NCBI GenBank assembly: GCA_944321985.1
Contig: CALUNK010000008.1
Coordinates: forward strand, 1 to 34,173
Origin: Candidatus Methanomethylophilaceae archaeon
Lineage (GTDB): Archaea; Thermoplasmatota; Thermoplasmata; Methanomassiliicoccales; Methanomethylophilaceae
Direction of reading: 5' to 3'
DNA: 34,173 nt
Shown here: one piece after another, positions 1 to 8,619 of the stretch
How the letters are laid out: every line of letters starts with the position of its first letter
Numbering within the stretch: position 1 is the first letter of the stretch
The notes under the pieces: generated by a model
Told to the model about the DNA's origin: nothing
Databases searched by the model: none
Seen by the model: the letters and a program-made list of their open reading frames with translations, nothing else
Program-made: the position numbers and the translations under genes

Positions 1-111
1 GCGCCAGTGGATGGCGACGGAGGTGTCCAGTCCGCCGGAGTAGGCGAGGACGACCTTGTCCCTTCCGGCTTTTTTCTCTGCATTTTTGGCTTTGGACTTG
101 CAGGCTGCCAT
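1..111 (-). CDS. argG: Argininosuccinate synthase, N-terminal 37 residues (runs off the window)
   Basis: The reverse strand encodes a start at 111 followed by a lysine-rich stretch and then KVVLAYSGGLDTSVAIHW. The SGGLDTS is the ATP-pyrophosphatase loop that binds ATP in argininosuccinate synthase, the enzyme joining citrulline and aspartate. The first 17 or so residues (MAACKSKAKNAEKKAG) are a short basic extension before the usual family start. The gene continues beyond base 1. It is divergent from argCJBD, so the two transcripts share a regulatory spacer. Identification rests on the motif and the arginine-gene context, and both agree. Confidence 0.93.
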   Translation of the reverse strand, partial: MAACKSKAKNAEKKAGRDKVVLAYSGGLDTSVAIHWR

Positions 112-140
112 TGTGATCGAGCGCCCCTAACGTATTCTCA

Positions 141-153
141 GATATATGTATAG
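141..153 (-). promoter_or_regulatory. Probable TATA element of argG
   Basis: Read on the reverse strand this is CTATACATATATC, about 30-40 bases before the argG start at 111. That is the usual archaeal spacing for a TATA box serving a short-leader mRNA. Confidence 0.5.
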
Positions 154-189
154 TAGGAAGAAGAGATGAAAATGAGATGAAAACTATCC

Positions 190-205
190 TGTACGATTTC
201 GTACA
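190..205. promoter_or_regulatory. Perfect 16-bp palindrome, candidate operator between argG and argC
   Basis: TGTACGATTTCGTACA is a perfect inverted repeat with 7-bp arms around TT. It lies in the 290-base spacer between the two divergent arginine transcripts. A dimeric repressor or activator could bind here and coordinate both. No arginine regulator is visible in the window, so the binding protein is unknown. Confidence 0.5.
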
Positions 206-345
206 CATGGAAATGAACCGTTAGATTCAGTATTTTCTTTCAGTTTTCCCAGTGAAGACAAGCTGTTACCAAGCCCACAAGCAGGTTCGGAAGGCGCCAC
301 AACCGTCCGTGCGGGAACTATGGTTACAACATGTGTCTGAAATGA

Positions 346-361
346 AACAATACCTTTTTTA
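346..361 (+). promoter_or_regulatory. Weak TATA-like, T-rich promoter candidate for argCJBD
   Basis: The stretch AACAATACCTTTTTTA lies 40-55 bases before the argC start chosen here (403). It is too close to the ATG at 367 to direct a transcript containing that codon comfortably, which favours the later start. Confidence 0.3.
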
Positions 362-402
362 ACACTATGTTAGTGGCGATGACACTACACCGAGTGATGG
401 AA

Positions 403-1419
403 ATGACCAGGATAGGGATCATAGGGGGCACGGGATACACCGGCAGCGAGCTGGCTCGCATCCTGTGCATGCATCCAGATGTGGAGATTGCAGCGATGAC
501 CTCTCGTCAGAACGCTGGTGTCAGGGTGGCCGACGTCCATCCTTTCCTCAGCGGATATGTGGACCTCCAATTCACGGAGAGGATATCCGATACCAAGGAT
601 CTCGATCTGGTCTTTGTCGCTACACCTCACGGTGTGGCGATGAACGAGGTTCCCGCCCTTCTGAACCAGGGGATTAAGGTCATCGACCTATCGGGAGACT
701 ACAGGATGCACGACGTTGGCGTCTACGAGAAGTGGTACGGGCATACGCACACGGACACGGAGAACCTCCAGAAGGCGGTGTACGGACTCCCGGAATTCTT
801 CCGTGACGAGATCCTCGGTGCGGATCTGGTCGCAAACCCCGGATGCTATGCCACGTCGATCATTCTGGCATGCGCTCCGCTGCTCAAATCGGGACTTGTC
901 GAAGACGAGGTCATCGTCGATGCCAAGTCCGGGACTTCCGGCGCGGGGATGGTCCCGAGCGCACGCACTCATCACTCGACGTGCGGCGAGTCGATCATTC
1001 CGTACAGCGTCGGTACCCATCGCCACACTCCCGAAGTGGAGATGGCGGTCGATCGCTTCGCGGGCTCGCACATGAAGGTCACGTTCGTCCCGCAGCTGAT
1101 CCCGATAGTTCGCGGAATCCTGTCCTCCTGCTACTTCAACCTAAAGGAGGAAGTAAATCAGGAGGACATCGACGAGATCTACCGTAACCAGTACGGTGGC
1201 GAGCGCTTCGTTCACTACGTTAAGGAACCCTCCATCCGCGCGGTGGTCGGTTCAAACCATGCACAGGTGGCATCGCGTCTGATGGGCGACAAGGTCGTCG
1301 CGTTCGGTGTCGTGGACAACCTGGTGAAGGGGGCCGCCGGACAGGCAGTCCAGTGCATGAATCTGATGCTCAATCTCAAAGAGACCGCTGGGCTAGATGT
1401 GCCCGGGCTGGGGGTGTGA
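403..1419 (+). CDS. argC: N-acetyl-gamma-glutamyl-phosphate reductase
   Basis: Third step of arginine synthesis: NADPH-dependent reduction of N-acetylglutamyl phosphate to the semialdehyde. The N-terminus MTRIGIIGGTGYTGSELARI is the Rossmann nucleotide-binding loop (GxTGYxG). The catalytic cysteine sits in ANPGCYATS (Cys148 from this start). The frame stays open back to an ATG at 367 and has another ATG at 397. I chose 403 because family members begin right at the Rossmann strand and because the promoter-like T-rich run lies only a few bases before 367. From 403 the protein is 338 residues, normal for the family. argJ begins two bases after the stop. The family is clear; the start codon is not certain. 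Confidence 0.95.
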   Translation: MTRIGIIGGTGYTGSELARILCMHPDVEIAAMTSRQNAGVRVADVHPFLSGYVDLQFTERISDTKDLDLVFVATPHGVAMNEVPALLNQGIKVIDLSGDYRMHDVGVYEKWYGHTHTDTENLQKAVYGLPEFFRDEILGADLVANPGCYATSIILACAPLLKSGLVEDEVIVDAKSGTSGAGMVPSARTHHSTCGESIIPYSVGTHRHTPEVEMAVDRFAGSHMKVTFVPQLIPIVRGILSSCYFNLKEEVNQEDIDEIYRNQYGGERFVHYVKEPSIRAVVGSNHAQVASRLMGDKVVAFGVVDNLVKGAAGQAVQCMNLMLNLKETAGLDVPGLGV

Positions 1420-1421
1420 GG

Positions 1422-2648
1422 ATGGTAGAAATCATAGATGGAGGCATAACGACCCCGCAGGGATTCAAAGCCACAGGGGTCCACAGCGGAGTCAAGTACC
1501 GTTCCCTGGACATGGGACTTCTCTATTCGGAGGTTCCCGCCAGGGCATACTGTGCATTCACAAGCAACAACGTTAAGGCAGCGCCGGTGCAGGTGATGAT
1601 GGAGGAGAACTCCCCCATGCTGTCAGCCGTCGTGGTGAACAGCGGAAACGCCAATGCCCTCACCGGGCGCCGCGGGATAGAGGACGTCTACGCCATGAAG
1701 CAGGCCGTTGCCGCGGAGCTCAATCTCGACCCCAAGGAGGTCGGGGTCATGTCCACCGGTCTCATCGGCCGTTTCCTGGACATGCACAAGATCCGCTACG
1801 GCATATCCCGTGCCGTCAAGACCCTCGATGTGGGGCGCGATGCGGACGGGCTCATCGCCCAGGCCATAATGACCACGGACACGATCAAGAAGGAGTGTGC
1901 AGTGCGCGCACGCATGTCTGATGGAACGCTGGTGTACGTCGCCGGAATCTCCAAGGGGAGCGGTATGATAGCGCCCCATGTCAAAGTGCTTCACGGCACC
2001 ACCCTCACGCTGATTAGCACGGATGCGACTCTCGGTGACGATTTCGCCGAAGTCTGGCAGTCCATCTTGGACGACACTGTGAACATGGTCACGGTCGACG
2101 GGGACCAGTCCACCAACGACACCTGCATCCTCCTGGCCAATGGCAGGTCCAACTCCAAACCGGCAGACCACGATCCCGAATTCGAGGCTGCTCTGCGCAC
2201 GATCATGACCAACATCGCGCACGACCTCGCGAAGGACGGCGAGGGAGCCAGCAAGCTCATCGAAGTGCAGGTTACCGGAGCCGAGACCAAGGACGATGCC
2301 AAGCTTGCGGTCAAGGGGATCCTCAACTCGCCCCTGGTAAAGACGGCCATCTTCGGATCAGACCCGAACTACGGTCGTCTGATGATGGCCATCGGTGCAT
2401 GCGGTTGCAAATTCGACCTCAACGAGGTACGTCTTACCATAAAGGGCGGGGACATGGAGGTCCCGATCCTGGATTCCGGGGCCCCGATATTCCAGGACGA
2501 GCGTGCCGTGGAGGTCGTCCGCATGGCCATGGACAACAAGGAGGTCACGATACTGGTCGATCTCGGCGTAGGCGAGGAGTCGTCCACCGGCTGGGGTTGC
2601 GATCTCACTTACGATTACGTCCGCATCAATGCGGAGTATGCGAGCTGA
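1422..2648 (+). CDS. argJ: Glutamate N-acetyltransferase / ornithine acetyltransferase
   Basis: Moves the acetyl group from N-acetylornithine to glutamate (cyclic arginine pathway); it is made as one chain that cleaves itself into two subunits. Family blocks seen: GGITTPQGFKATGVHSG at the N-terminus, VVNSGNANALTG, and SKGSGMIAP before the cleavage site. The usual site reads GMIAPNMATML; here four extra residues follow GMIAP, giving HVKVLHGTTLTLISTDA. The equivalent nucleophile is probably Thr193, with Thr194 next to it. The start is the ATG two bases after the argC stop, preceded by GGGGGTGTGAGG, and gives 408 residues. The frame extends upstream into argC without family similarity. Confidence 0.94.
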   Translation: MVEIIDGGITTPQGFKATGVHSGVKYRSLDMGLLYSEVPARAYCAFTSNNVKAAPVQVMMEENSPMLSAVVVNSGNANALTGRRGIEDVYAMKQAVAAELNLDPKEVGVMSTGLIGRFLDMHKIRYGISRAVKTLDVGRDADGLIAQAIMTTDTIKKECAVRARMSDGTLVYVAGISKGSGMIAPHVKVLHGTTLTLISTDATLGDDFAEVWQSILDDTVNMVTVDGDQSTNDTCILLANGRSNSKPADHDPEFEAALRTIMTNIAHDLAKDGEGASKLIEVQVTGAETKDDAKLAVKGILNSPLVKTAIFGSDPNYGRLMMAIGACGCKFDLNEVRLTIKGGDMEVPILDSGAPIFQDERAVEVVRMAMDNKEVTILVDLGVGEESSTGWGCDLTYDYVRINAEYAS

Positions 2649-2652
2649 GCAG

Positions 2653-3468
2653 ATGAAGGACCTATACGTATTGAAGTTCGGTGGAAATGCGATCCGCGGC
2701 AGGGATGACATGATGCGTCTCTCCAGGGAGATCGCGGAGCTCATCCATGACGGCGACAGGATCATCCTCGTCCACGGTGGGGGCCCCGAGATATCGGAGG
2801 AGATGGAGAGGCGCGGCATGACGCCCCGCAAGGTGTGCGGCGTCAGGGTGACCGACGCGGACTCGCTGGACGTCGCAGAGACGGTCCTCAGGAGGCTCAA
2901 CTCCGAGATAGTCGGATGCCTTCAGGAATCCGGAGTGCAGGCTCTGGGAATCCCCGGGTATTTCTGCACCGTTTGTACAAGGAAGGCACCCATAAAGGCT
3001 ATCGAGGACGGGAAGGAGATTGATGTGGACCTCGGTCTCGTCGGTGAGGTGTCGGGGGCAGATCCCCAGTGCCTCTTCGATCTCCTGGATCAGGGAATCA
3101 CCCCAGTCATATACCCCATAGGAAAGGACGCAGAGGGCAGAATGCTCAATGTCAACGCCGACACGATGGTCGCCGGCATAGCCGCTGGTGTAGAATGCAA
3201 GGAGATGATCACCATAACGGATGTCCCCGGCATAATGCTGGACATCAACAACTCCGGTTCCAAGGTCGATTCGCTCACCTTGGCGGATGTGGACCGTCTG
3301 ATCGCCGACGGAACGATTTCCGGTGGGATGATTCCCAAGGTCGAAGCATGCAGGAAGGCTCTTCTAGCCGGAGTCACGACCGTCAGGATGGTGAATGGCA
3401 AGGATCCCAGGAGCATAATCACGGACATCAAGAAGGGGGTGCCGCACGGCACGATCATCACGAAGTGA
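2653..3468 (+). CDS. argB: Acetylglutamate kinase
   Basis: Phosphorylates N-acetylglutamate with ATP, the second step of arginine synthesis. The amino-acid kinase signatures are present: VLKFGGNAI at the N-terminus (Lys8), ILVHGGGPEI (substrate loop), and ITDVPGIMLD in the C-terminal ATP-binding half. I chose the ATG at 2653, four bases after the argJ stop, giving 271 residues starting MKDLYVLKFGG. In-frame ATGs at 2629 and 2638 lie inside argJ and would add residues before the first strand. No LysW carrier gene is present, which favours the arginine rather than the lysine version of this family. Confidence 0.93.
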   Translation: MKDLYVLKFGGNAIRGRDDMMRLSREIAELIHDGDRIILVHGGGPEISEEMERRGMTPRKVCGVRVTDADSLDVAETVLRRLNSEIVGCLQESGVQALGIPGYFCTVCTRKAPIKAIEDGKEIDVDLGLVGEVSGADPQCLFDLLDQGITPVIYPIGKDAEGRMLNVNADTMVAGIAAGVECKEMITITDVPGIMLDINNSGSKVDSLTLADVDRLIADGTISGGMIPKVEACRKALLAGVTTVRMVNGKDPRSIITDIKKGVPHGTIITK

Positions 3469-3473
3469 GTGAA

Positions 3474-4649
3474 ATGGATTTCAACGAAGTAAAATCGAAG
3501 AGCGACCGCTATCTGTTCCAAAACTACGGTCGCATCCCCTTGTCGTTCACGCACGGCAGTGGATGCTACCTGTACGGGAGCGACGGCAGGGAGTACCTGG
3601 ACCTTGTGGCTGGAATCGCTGTGAACTCCCTCGGGTATGCCCATCCCGACGTCACCAGGGCGATCCAGGAGCAGGCATCGCGGATGACACACGTCTCCAA
3701 CCTGTACTATGTGGAGCAGCAGGCGGAGCTGGCGGAGAGGATTTCGTCCATAACCCCCGGCAACCTGGACAGGACTCTGTTCTGCAACAGCGGCGCCGAG
3801 GCCAACGAGGGCGCTCTGAAGGTAGCCGTTCGTTATACTGGACGCAGCAAGGTAATGGCCGCTCTGGACGGGTTCCACGGCAGGACGTCCGCTGCGATGG
3901 GAGCCACCGGCCAGGAGAGCATTCAGAAGTCCTTTGAACCCCTGATATCCGATGCTTACGAGTACTTCAGGTTCGGGGATCTCGAGAACGTCAAGGAGAA
4001 GATGACCAAGGATGTCGCCGCGCTCATTGTCGAGCCCATACAGGGAGAGAGCGGGGTGCACACCGCTACCGCGGAGTTCTTCAAGGGTGTCCGCGACCTG
4101 TGCACCGACAACGGGACGATGATGGTTGTGGACGAGGTCCAGACGGGCATCGGGCGCACCGGAGAATGGTACGGCATCCAGAACTACGGGGTCGTCCCCG
4201 ACATCATCACGATGGCGAAGGCGCTTGGCGGGGGGACGCCGATCGGTGCCGTAACCACCACCGACGACATCTCAGCGGTCATGACCCCGGGTTCCCACGG
4301 GACCACTTTCGGCGGCAATCCCCTGGTTTGCAGCGCGGGATGCGCGGTGCTGGACGTCATGAAGAGAGACGGCATCGTCGCCCATGCCAAGGAAGTCGGT
4401 TCCAGATGGATGGCGGACCTCATGTCAATAGACTCGCCCAGGATCGCTGACGTTCGCGGATGCGGCCTCATCATCGGTGTCCAGATGGACTCGAACGAGA
4501 CGGCCTCGATGGTCCAGAGGTACTGTCGCGACAACGGTGTTCTCATCAACGTCGCACACGGCGGTACGATCCGCCTCATCCCTCCGCTCATCATCGACGA
4601 CTCCCAGAAGGATGTGTTCACGAAGCTTCTGAAAGAGGCGTTGAACTGA
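3474..4649 (+). CDS. argD: Acetylornithine aminotransferase (PLP-dependent, class III)
   Basis: Converts N-acetylglutamate semialdehyde to N-acetylornithine with glutamate as amino donor. Fold type I class III signatures: FCNSGAEANEGALK, the HGRTSAAM loop, VDEVQTGIGRTG, and the PLP-binding lysine in ITMAKALGGGTPIG (Lys249). The length of 391 residues is normal. A GTG at 3465 overlapping the argB stop, with a GTGA junction, is in frame and would add three residues; the ATG at 3474 is the simpler choice. It is the last gene of argCJBD; the spacer after it is T-rich. Confidence 0.94.
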   Translation: MDFNEVKSKSDRYLFQNYGRIPLSFTHGSGCYLYGSDGREYLDLVAGIAVNSLGYAHPDVTRAIQEQASRMTHVSNLYYVEQQAELAERISSITPGNLDRTLFCNSGAEANEGALKVAVRYTGRSKVMAALDGFHGRTSAAMGATGQESIQKSFEPLISDAYEYFRFGDLENVKEKMTKDVAALIVEPIQGESGVHTATAEFFKGVRDLCTDNGTMMVVDEVQTGIGRTGEWYGIQNYGVVPDIITMAKALGGGTPIGAVTTTDDISAVMTPGSHGTTFGGNPLVCSAGCAVLDVMKRDGIVAHAKEVGSRWMADLMSIDSPRIADVRGCGLIIGVQMDSNETASMVQRYCRDNGVLINVAHGGTIRLIPPLIIDDSQKDVFTKLLKEALN

Positions 4650-4674
4650 GGAACACGGCTGTCCTATTTCCAAA

Positions 4675-4690
4675 CCTTTTACATTTTTCT
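4675..4690 (+). terminator. Probable T-tract terminator of argCJBD
   Basis: Two T runs (CCTTTTACATTTTTCTG) follow the argD stop by about 25 bases without a strong hairpin. This is the usual archaeal intrinsic terminator form. Confidence 0.4.
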
Positions 4691-4702
4691 GTCTATTTTA
4701 AA

Positions 4703-4714
4703 ACATTCATATAG
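4703..4714 (+). promoter_or_regulatory. TATA element of the ACT-domain gene
   Basis: ACATTCATATAG lies 22-33 bases before the ATG at 4736, the spacing expected for a leaderless transcript. Confidence 0.45.
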
Positions 4715-4735
4715 ATGTAATGAAATGCCTTCGAC

Positions 4736-5422
4736 ATGTCCAAAAGCGTCATCAAGGAGAGTCTTGCCGAGAAGACCAGGATGTACATAGACGCCCACCC
4801 CAGCATCAAGGACTGTGTAGCCAAGGGACTCATCAATTATTCGTCTCTCGCCAGGATGATCATGAAGGACATCGGCGTGGACAACGAGGAGGCCGTGATG
4901 ATTGCTTGCCGTCGCTACGCCTCTAAGCTTTCGGTTACCACCGATCATGAGCTAAGTATTCTTAGAATCCTGAAGGACAGCAGGTTGGAGATGAGGACCA
5001 AGACATGCATCGTTACCGCCAAAAACGATTGGTCAGTCCTGCACAAGATGGATAACCTGTTCAAGGATCTCTGGAACGAGAACAGTATCATGCAGTGTGT
5101 CCAGTCCGCTTCTGCTGTGACTATAATAGCAGACACCCTTCTCAAGGAGAGGATTATTGACACGGTAGGCAGGTTCAATCTCATCAAGGTCAGGGAGAAC
5201 TTGGTGGAAATCGCTGTCAAGTCCCCGGAGAAGATAGTGGATACAAGCGGGGTCATAGCTTATCTGATCACAAACCTGTCTGACGCGGGCATAAATATCG
5301 AGGAGACCGTTAGCTGTCATACGGACACGATTTTCATTGTTGGCGAATCTGACATGATAAATGCATACTCGGTGTTGACGAAGTGCATACAGTCCGCCGA
5401 GGAGACTGTCAAGGCTGAATGA
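4736..5422 (+). CDS. ACT-domain protein, probable amino-acid-sensing regulator
   Basis: The 228-residue protein has an N-terminal helical region containing LINYSSLARMIMKDIGV, a form seen in archaeal ACT-domain regulators. The C-terminal half resembles paired ACT modules such as those of aspartokinase: LIKVRENLVEIAVKSPEKIVDTSGVIAYLITNLSDAGINIEE followed by the DTIFIVGESD strand (segments abbreviated by region, residues about 145-210). ACT domains bind amino acids and alter a partner's activity; no enzymatic motif is visible. It has its own promoter and terminator between the arginine operon and a transporter operon, so a role in amino-acid sensing is plausible but not shown. Family assignment is fairly sure; ligand and target are unknown. 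Confidence 0.75.
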   Translation: MSKSVIKESLAEKTRMYIDAHPSIKDCVAKGLINYSSLARMIMKDIGVDNEEAVMIACRRYASKLSVTTDHELSILRILKDSRLEMRTKTCIVTAKNDWSVLHKMDNLFKDLWNENSIMQCVQSASAVTIIADTLLKERIIDTVGRFNLIKVRENLVEIAVKSPEKIVDTSGVIAYLITNLSDAGINIEETVSCHTDTIFIVGESDMINAYSVLTKCIQSAEETVKAE

Positions 5423-5425
5423 GTC

Positions 5426-5457
5426 TTTTTTTAAACCAGAAGCGGGGCTCGCCCCGC
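5426..5457 (+). terminator. Terminator: T7 run plus GC hairpin
   Basis: Seven T bases follow the ACT-gene stop by three bases. Next comes GCGGGGC TC GCCCCGC, a perfect 7-bp-arm inverted repeat (5442-5457). The T run alone would stop archaeal polymerase; the hairpin may protect the 3' end. Confidence 0.6.
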
Positions 5458-5600
5458 ATCTATACTAATATATCAGATCTTCTGCATCGCTAAGCGAATA
5501 TTCTACAGCTCCATATTCATCGATGAAACATTGGTCTGATGTGGATGCTTTGTCGATGATTGTGCGAAGAGATGATTCGAAAAGATAGTGAAAATGGGTG

Positions 5601-5618
5601 GGACGGTTTCCCGTCCCG
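5601..5618 (-). terminator. Hairpin downstream of the transporter operon
   Basis: GGGACGG TTTC CCGTCCC is a perfect 7-bp stem with a four-base loop, just beyond the stop of the ATPase gene on the reverse strand. Coordinates may be off by one base. Confidence 0.5.
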
Positions 5619-5625
5619 AAATTGT

Positions 5626-6369
5626 TTAAAGGATTTTGGATAGGAAGTCCTTGAGACGTTCGTTCTGGGGGTTTCCGAAGAATTCATCTGGAGTGTTCTC
5701 TTCTGCGATAATTCCATCGTTGAAGAACAGGACTCTGTCAGAAACCTCTCTGGCAAATCCCATCTCGTGAGTGACCACGACCATAGTCATTCCAAAGTCG
5801 GCCAGGTTCTTGATGATGTTCAGGACTTCCCCGACCATCTCGGGGTCGAGGGCGGAAGTCGGTTCGTCGAAGAGCATTACGTCGGGGTTCATCGCTAGTG
5901 CCCTGGCTATTGCCACACGCTGCTGTTGTCCCCCAGAGAGCCTCGAAGGGTACTGGTCTGCTTTGTCCAGAAGGCCAATTCTCGTGAGAAGTTCGTCTGC
6001 TTTTGTGGATGCATCCTCTTCCGTCATTATCTTCAGTTTCACAGGGGCCAGCATGATGTTTTCTTTTACCGTCTTGTGCGGAAAGAGGTTGAAGTTTTGG
6101 AACACCATGCCGATTCTGCGACGTAGGACGTCAACATCTGTGTCGGGGGCGAGAATATCCGTTCCCTCGAACACTATGCTTCCTGCAGTTGGTTTCTCCA
6201 GCAGATTTATTGACCTGAGGAACGTGGATTTTCCGCATCCAGATGGTCCGATGATGGAGATGACTTCTCCTCTATGCACGTCTAGGTTTATGTCTTTCAA
6301 GACCACATGGTCTCCGAAGGATTTCTCAAGGTTCCTGACCTCTATCAACACTTCTCCGTCAGTAGGCAC
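5626..6369 (-). CDS. Polar amino acid ABC transporter, ATP-binding subunit (GlnQ-like)
   Basis: Cytoplasmic ATPase that powers amino-acid import through the adjacent permease. Walker A is GPSGCGKST, the ABC signature [17 protein letters not shown], Walker [15 protein letters not shown], and the switch histidine lies in [10 protein letters not shown]. This set, with the EMGFA tail, is typical of the GlnQ/HisP class. The frame is open to an ATG at 6387. However, an AAAGGAGG ribosome site lies seven bases before a GTG at 6369, so I chose 6369 (247 residues). The gene then overlaps the permease stop by 11 bases, which implies translational coupling. Substrate cannot be read from the ATPase. Confidence 0.9.
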   Translation of the reverse strand: MPTDGEVLIEVRNLEKSFGDHVVLKDINLDVHRGEVISIIGPSGCGKSTFLRSINLLEKPTAGSIVFEGTDILAPDTDVDVLRRRIGMVFQNFNLFPHKTVKENIMLAPVKLKIMTEEDASTKADELLTRIGLLDKADQYPSRLSGGQQQRVAIARALAMNPDVMLFDEPTSALDPEMVGEVLNIIKNLADFGMTMVVVTHEMGFAREVSDRVLFFNDGIIAEENTPDEFFGNPQNERLKDFLSKIL

Positions 6370-8563
6370 TGTTAAGCCTCCTTTCAAGCCTCTTTATCAG
6401 GTGGCTGAGCACCAGGACGATCGCCAGATATATGGCGGCCACAACGATGATTGGGAACAGCGCATCATAGGTCTGTCCTCTGATTATATCCGCTCCCCTG
6501 GTCAGGTCTATTATTCCTATGTATCCAGCGATAGATGTTTCCTTCAGCAGGGAAATTCCCTCGTTGCCCAGAGCGGGGGTTACGTTTCTGAGTGCCTGCG
6601 GAAGGATGACCGTTGTCATGGCCATCCAGTTACTCATTCCCAGGCTGCGGCAAGCCTCCATCTGTCCTTTCGGGACTGCTGTGATTCCGGATCTGAATGT
6701 CTCGGCTACATACGCTGCCGAATTCAATCCAAATGCTATCGATGCTATAAGTATTGAGTTGTCTGATGATGCAAACACCACATAGTAGATCAACAGCAAC
6801 TGGACCATCATTGGCGTACCGCGTATTACTGTGATATATGCCCTGGCTACAGTGTTGATCGCCCGCATCTTCCCGGTCAGATCATGGATGCTCCTGACTA
6901 CTGCGAGCATCGCACCCAGAGCGAGTCCGATTACCAGTGCCGATGCAGTGATAATCAATGTGTTCTTCAGACCCTCAAAGATGTAGTTGTAACGATCGAA
7001 CTTCAAGAAGTCGTTGTAGAACCTATCCCAGAGGTCTGCCCAGAACCCCCCTGCGTTTTCATCATCTTCATCCTCGATTTCCTGGGAACTGTAGTAGGAA
7101 GGGATTTCTTTGAAGTCGTTCTTTGCATAATAGTCTATTATCTTGTCTATGGTTCCGTTCTCAGTCAATTTAGCGAGGGATGTGTTGACCTCGTCACAAA
7201 GCTCCTGGTTGCCAAGTGCAAATATGAAGCCGTAGTATTCTGGTTCGGCATCGGTGATATCAAGGATTTTCAGATTAGGTTGTCTGGCTACCTGGGCTTC
7301 TGCCACAGCACTGTCGACGATCTCACAGTCCGCCTTTCCGTTTAGAACATCCAGAATCACCTCGGTGTAGGCCTTTTGGTAGATGATGTTGTTGGACAGT
7401 GTCTCTGCATAGTCAGCGCCACTTGTACCTGTCTGCACGGAGATTTTCTTTCCCTTGACGTCGTCTAATGTTTGGATGTCGGAACCTTCTTTGACGACGA
7501 CCACTTGTTTGATGGTGTAGTACGGATCGGAGAACAGAGCCTGTCTATCTGGATCCATGGTGAATCCGGCAGCGCCCATATCGCACTTGCCCTGACCAAC
7601 TGACAGGATGATGGAGTCAAAGGTATTGCTTCTCATCTCCAGTCTGTAGTTCATATCGTTGCATAGGGCCCTGACTATGTCCATATCTATTCCCGCGTAC
7701 TCGGTTCCATACATGTATTCGAACGGTGGGAAGTCCGGACTGGTTTCCACCACAAGGGTGCCCTTGTAGGAAAAGAATGATGGGGTGTCGGCAGAGTATC
7801 CGTTGCTTTCGTAATGGTCGATTATCTGCTGGAGAATGCCGTTCTCCTTGATCTTCGCCAGGGATGAGTTGAACCTTTCTTGCAGTTCTGTGTTGTTCTT
7901 GGAGAATATGAATCCGTATTGCTCGATTGGGGATTCTGTCAGGATATCCAGAACTTTTAGTTCGGGATGTGAGGCAGCTTGTGATATTCCGACGGCCTCA
8001 TCTACAATTTCACAATCGGCTTTTCCGTTGAGTAGATCGAGGATGACGCTCTGGTAGGACGCCTGGTATATGACGTTGGTCCGGGCATTAGTACTGATCT
8101 CTGCAGCGTAGTCGGCTCCTGTGGTTCCGTTCTGTACGGAGATTCTTTTGTCTTTCACATCTTCGAATGTTTCTATGTCGGTGTTTGCCGGAGCTACGAC
8201 AACCTGGTGTATGTCAAAGTACGGGTCAGAGAATAGGACTGATTCTGCTCTTTCCGGTGTTATGCTGAAACCGGACGCTCCAATGTCTGCTTTTCCTTGG
8301 GGCACAGATACCAGAATGGAATCGAACGTGTTCTGTCTGAACTTCACGTCGCATCCCATGTCGTTACACACGGCACGGACGATGTCCATATCTATTCCAA
8401 CGAATTCTTCCCCTATTGTGTAATCGAACGGGGCGAAATCTGGACTGGTCTCTACTATGAGGACCTCTCTGTCATCGTTGTGGGATGTGGCGTACCATGT
8501 GCCTCCAGCGACGCACAACATTACGATGATTATTGCCACCGTAATCCACTGTTTTTTATTCAT
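6359..8563 (-). CDS. Amino acid ABC transporter: two tandem binding domains fused to the permease (GlnP-like)
   Basis: A 734-residue fusion. Residues 5-25 are a signal anchor. Residues about 33-255 and 270-485 are two SBP_bac_3 amino-acid-binding domains. An acidic linker (about 494-504, [10 protein letters not shown]) leads to a multi-span permease domain (about 528-734) with the EAA-type loop [14 protein letters not shown]. The two binding domains are close duplicates: [34 protein letters not shown] in both, and [10 protein letters not shown] in both. Each keeps an arginine for the ligand carboxylate (ITPER; MDPDR) and the aspartate of CEIVD for the amino group. This is the architecture of Lactococcus GlnP. 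The start is the ATG before [12 protein letters not shown]; the open frame runs further upstream without signal-like sequence. Base composition is less GC-rich than the arginine genes, which suggests transfer. Confidence 0.9.
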   Translation of the reverse strand: MNKKQWITVAIIIVMLCVAGGTWYATSHNDDREVLIVETSPDFAPFDYTIGEEFVGIDMDIVRAVCNDMGCDVKFRQNTFDSILVSVPQGKADIGASGFSITPERAESVLFSDPYFDIHQVVVAPANTDIETFEDVKDKRISVQNGTTGADYAAEISTNARTNVIYQASYQSVILDLLNGKADCEIVDEAVGISQAASHPELKVLDILTESPIEQYGFIFSKNNTELQERFNSSLAKIKENGILQQIIDHYESNGYSADTPSFFSYKGTLVVETSPDFPPFEYMYGTEYAGIDMDIVRALCNDMNYRLEMRSNTFDSIILSVGQGKCDMGAAGFTMDPDRQALFSDPYYTIKQVVVVKEGSDIQTLDDVKGKKISVQTGTSGADYAETLSNNIIYQKAYTEVILDVLNGKADCEIVDSAVAEAQVARQPNLKILDITDAEPEYYGFIFALGNQELCDEVNTSLAKLTENGTIDKIIDYYAKNDFKEIPSYYSSQEIEDEDDENAGGFWADLWDRFYNDFLKFDRYNYIFEGLKNTLIITASALVIGLALGAMLAVVRSIHDLTGKMRAINTVARAYITVIRGTPMMVQLLLIYYVVFASSDNSILIASIAFGLNSAAYVAETFRSGITAVPKGQMEACRSLGMSNWMAMTTVILPQALRNVTPALGNEGISLLKETSIAGYIGIIDLTRGADIIRGQTYDALFPIIVVAAIYLAIVLVLSHLIKRLERRLNSAY

Positions 8564-8601
8564 TATATCAGCCAACAAATTACTATACCATCGTTTGGTT
8601 T

Positions 8602-8615
8602 CACATATAATAAGA
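8602..8615 (-). promoter_or_regulatory. Probable TATA element of the transporter operon
   Basis: On the reverse strand the sequence reads CTTATTATATGTGA, 39-52 bases before the ATG at 8563, leaving a short 5' leader. Confidence 0.45.
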
Positions 8616-8619
8616 ATCC

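Noticed and set aside
3090-4061. 323-codon open frame on the reverse strand across argB and argD
   Set aside because: It is antisense to two clear enzymes, has no family motif and is a product of GC-rich codon use.
5771-6757. 328-codon forward frame opposite the ABC transporter
   Set aside because: It runs across the ATPase and permease genes, whose motifs are complete on the other strand.
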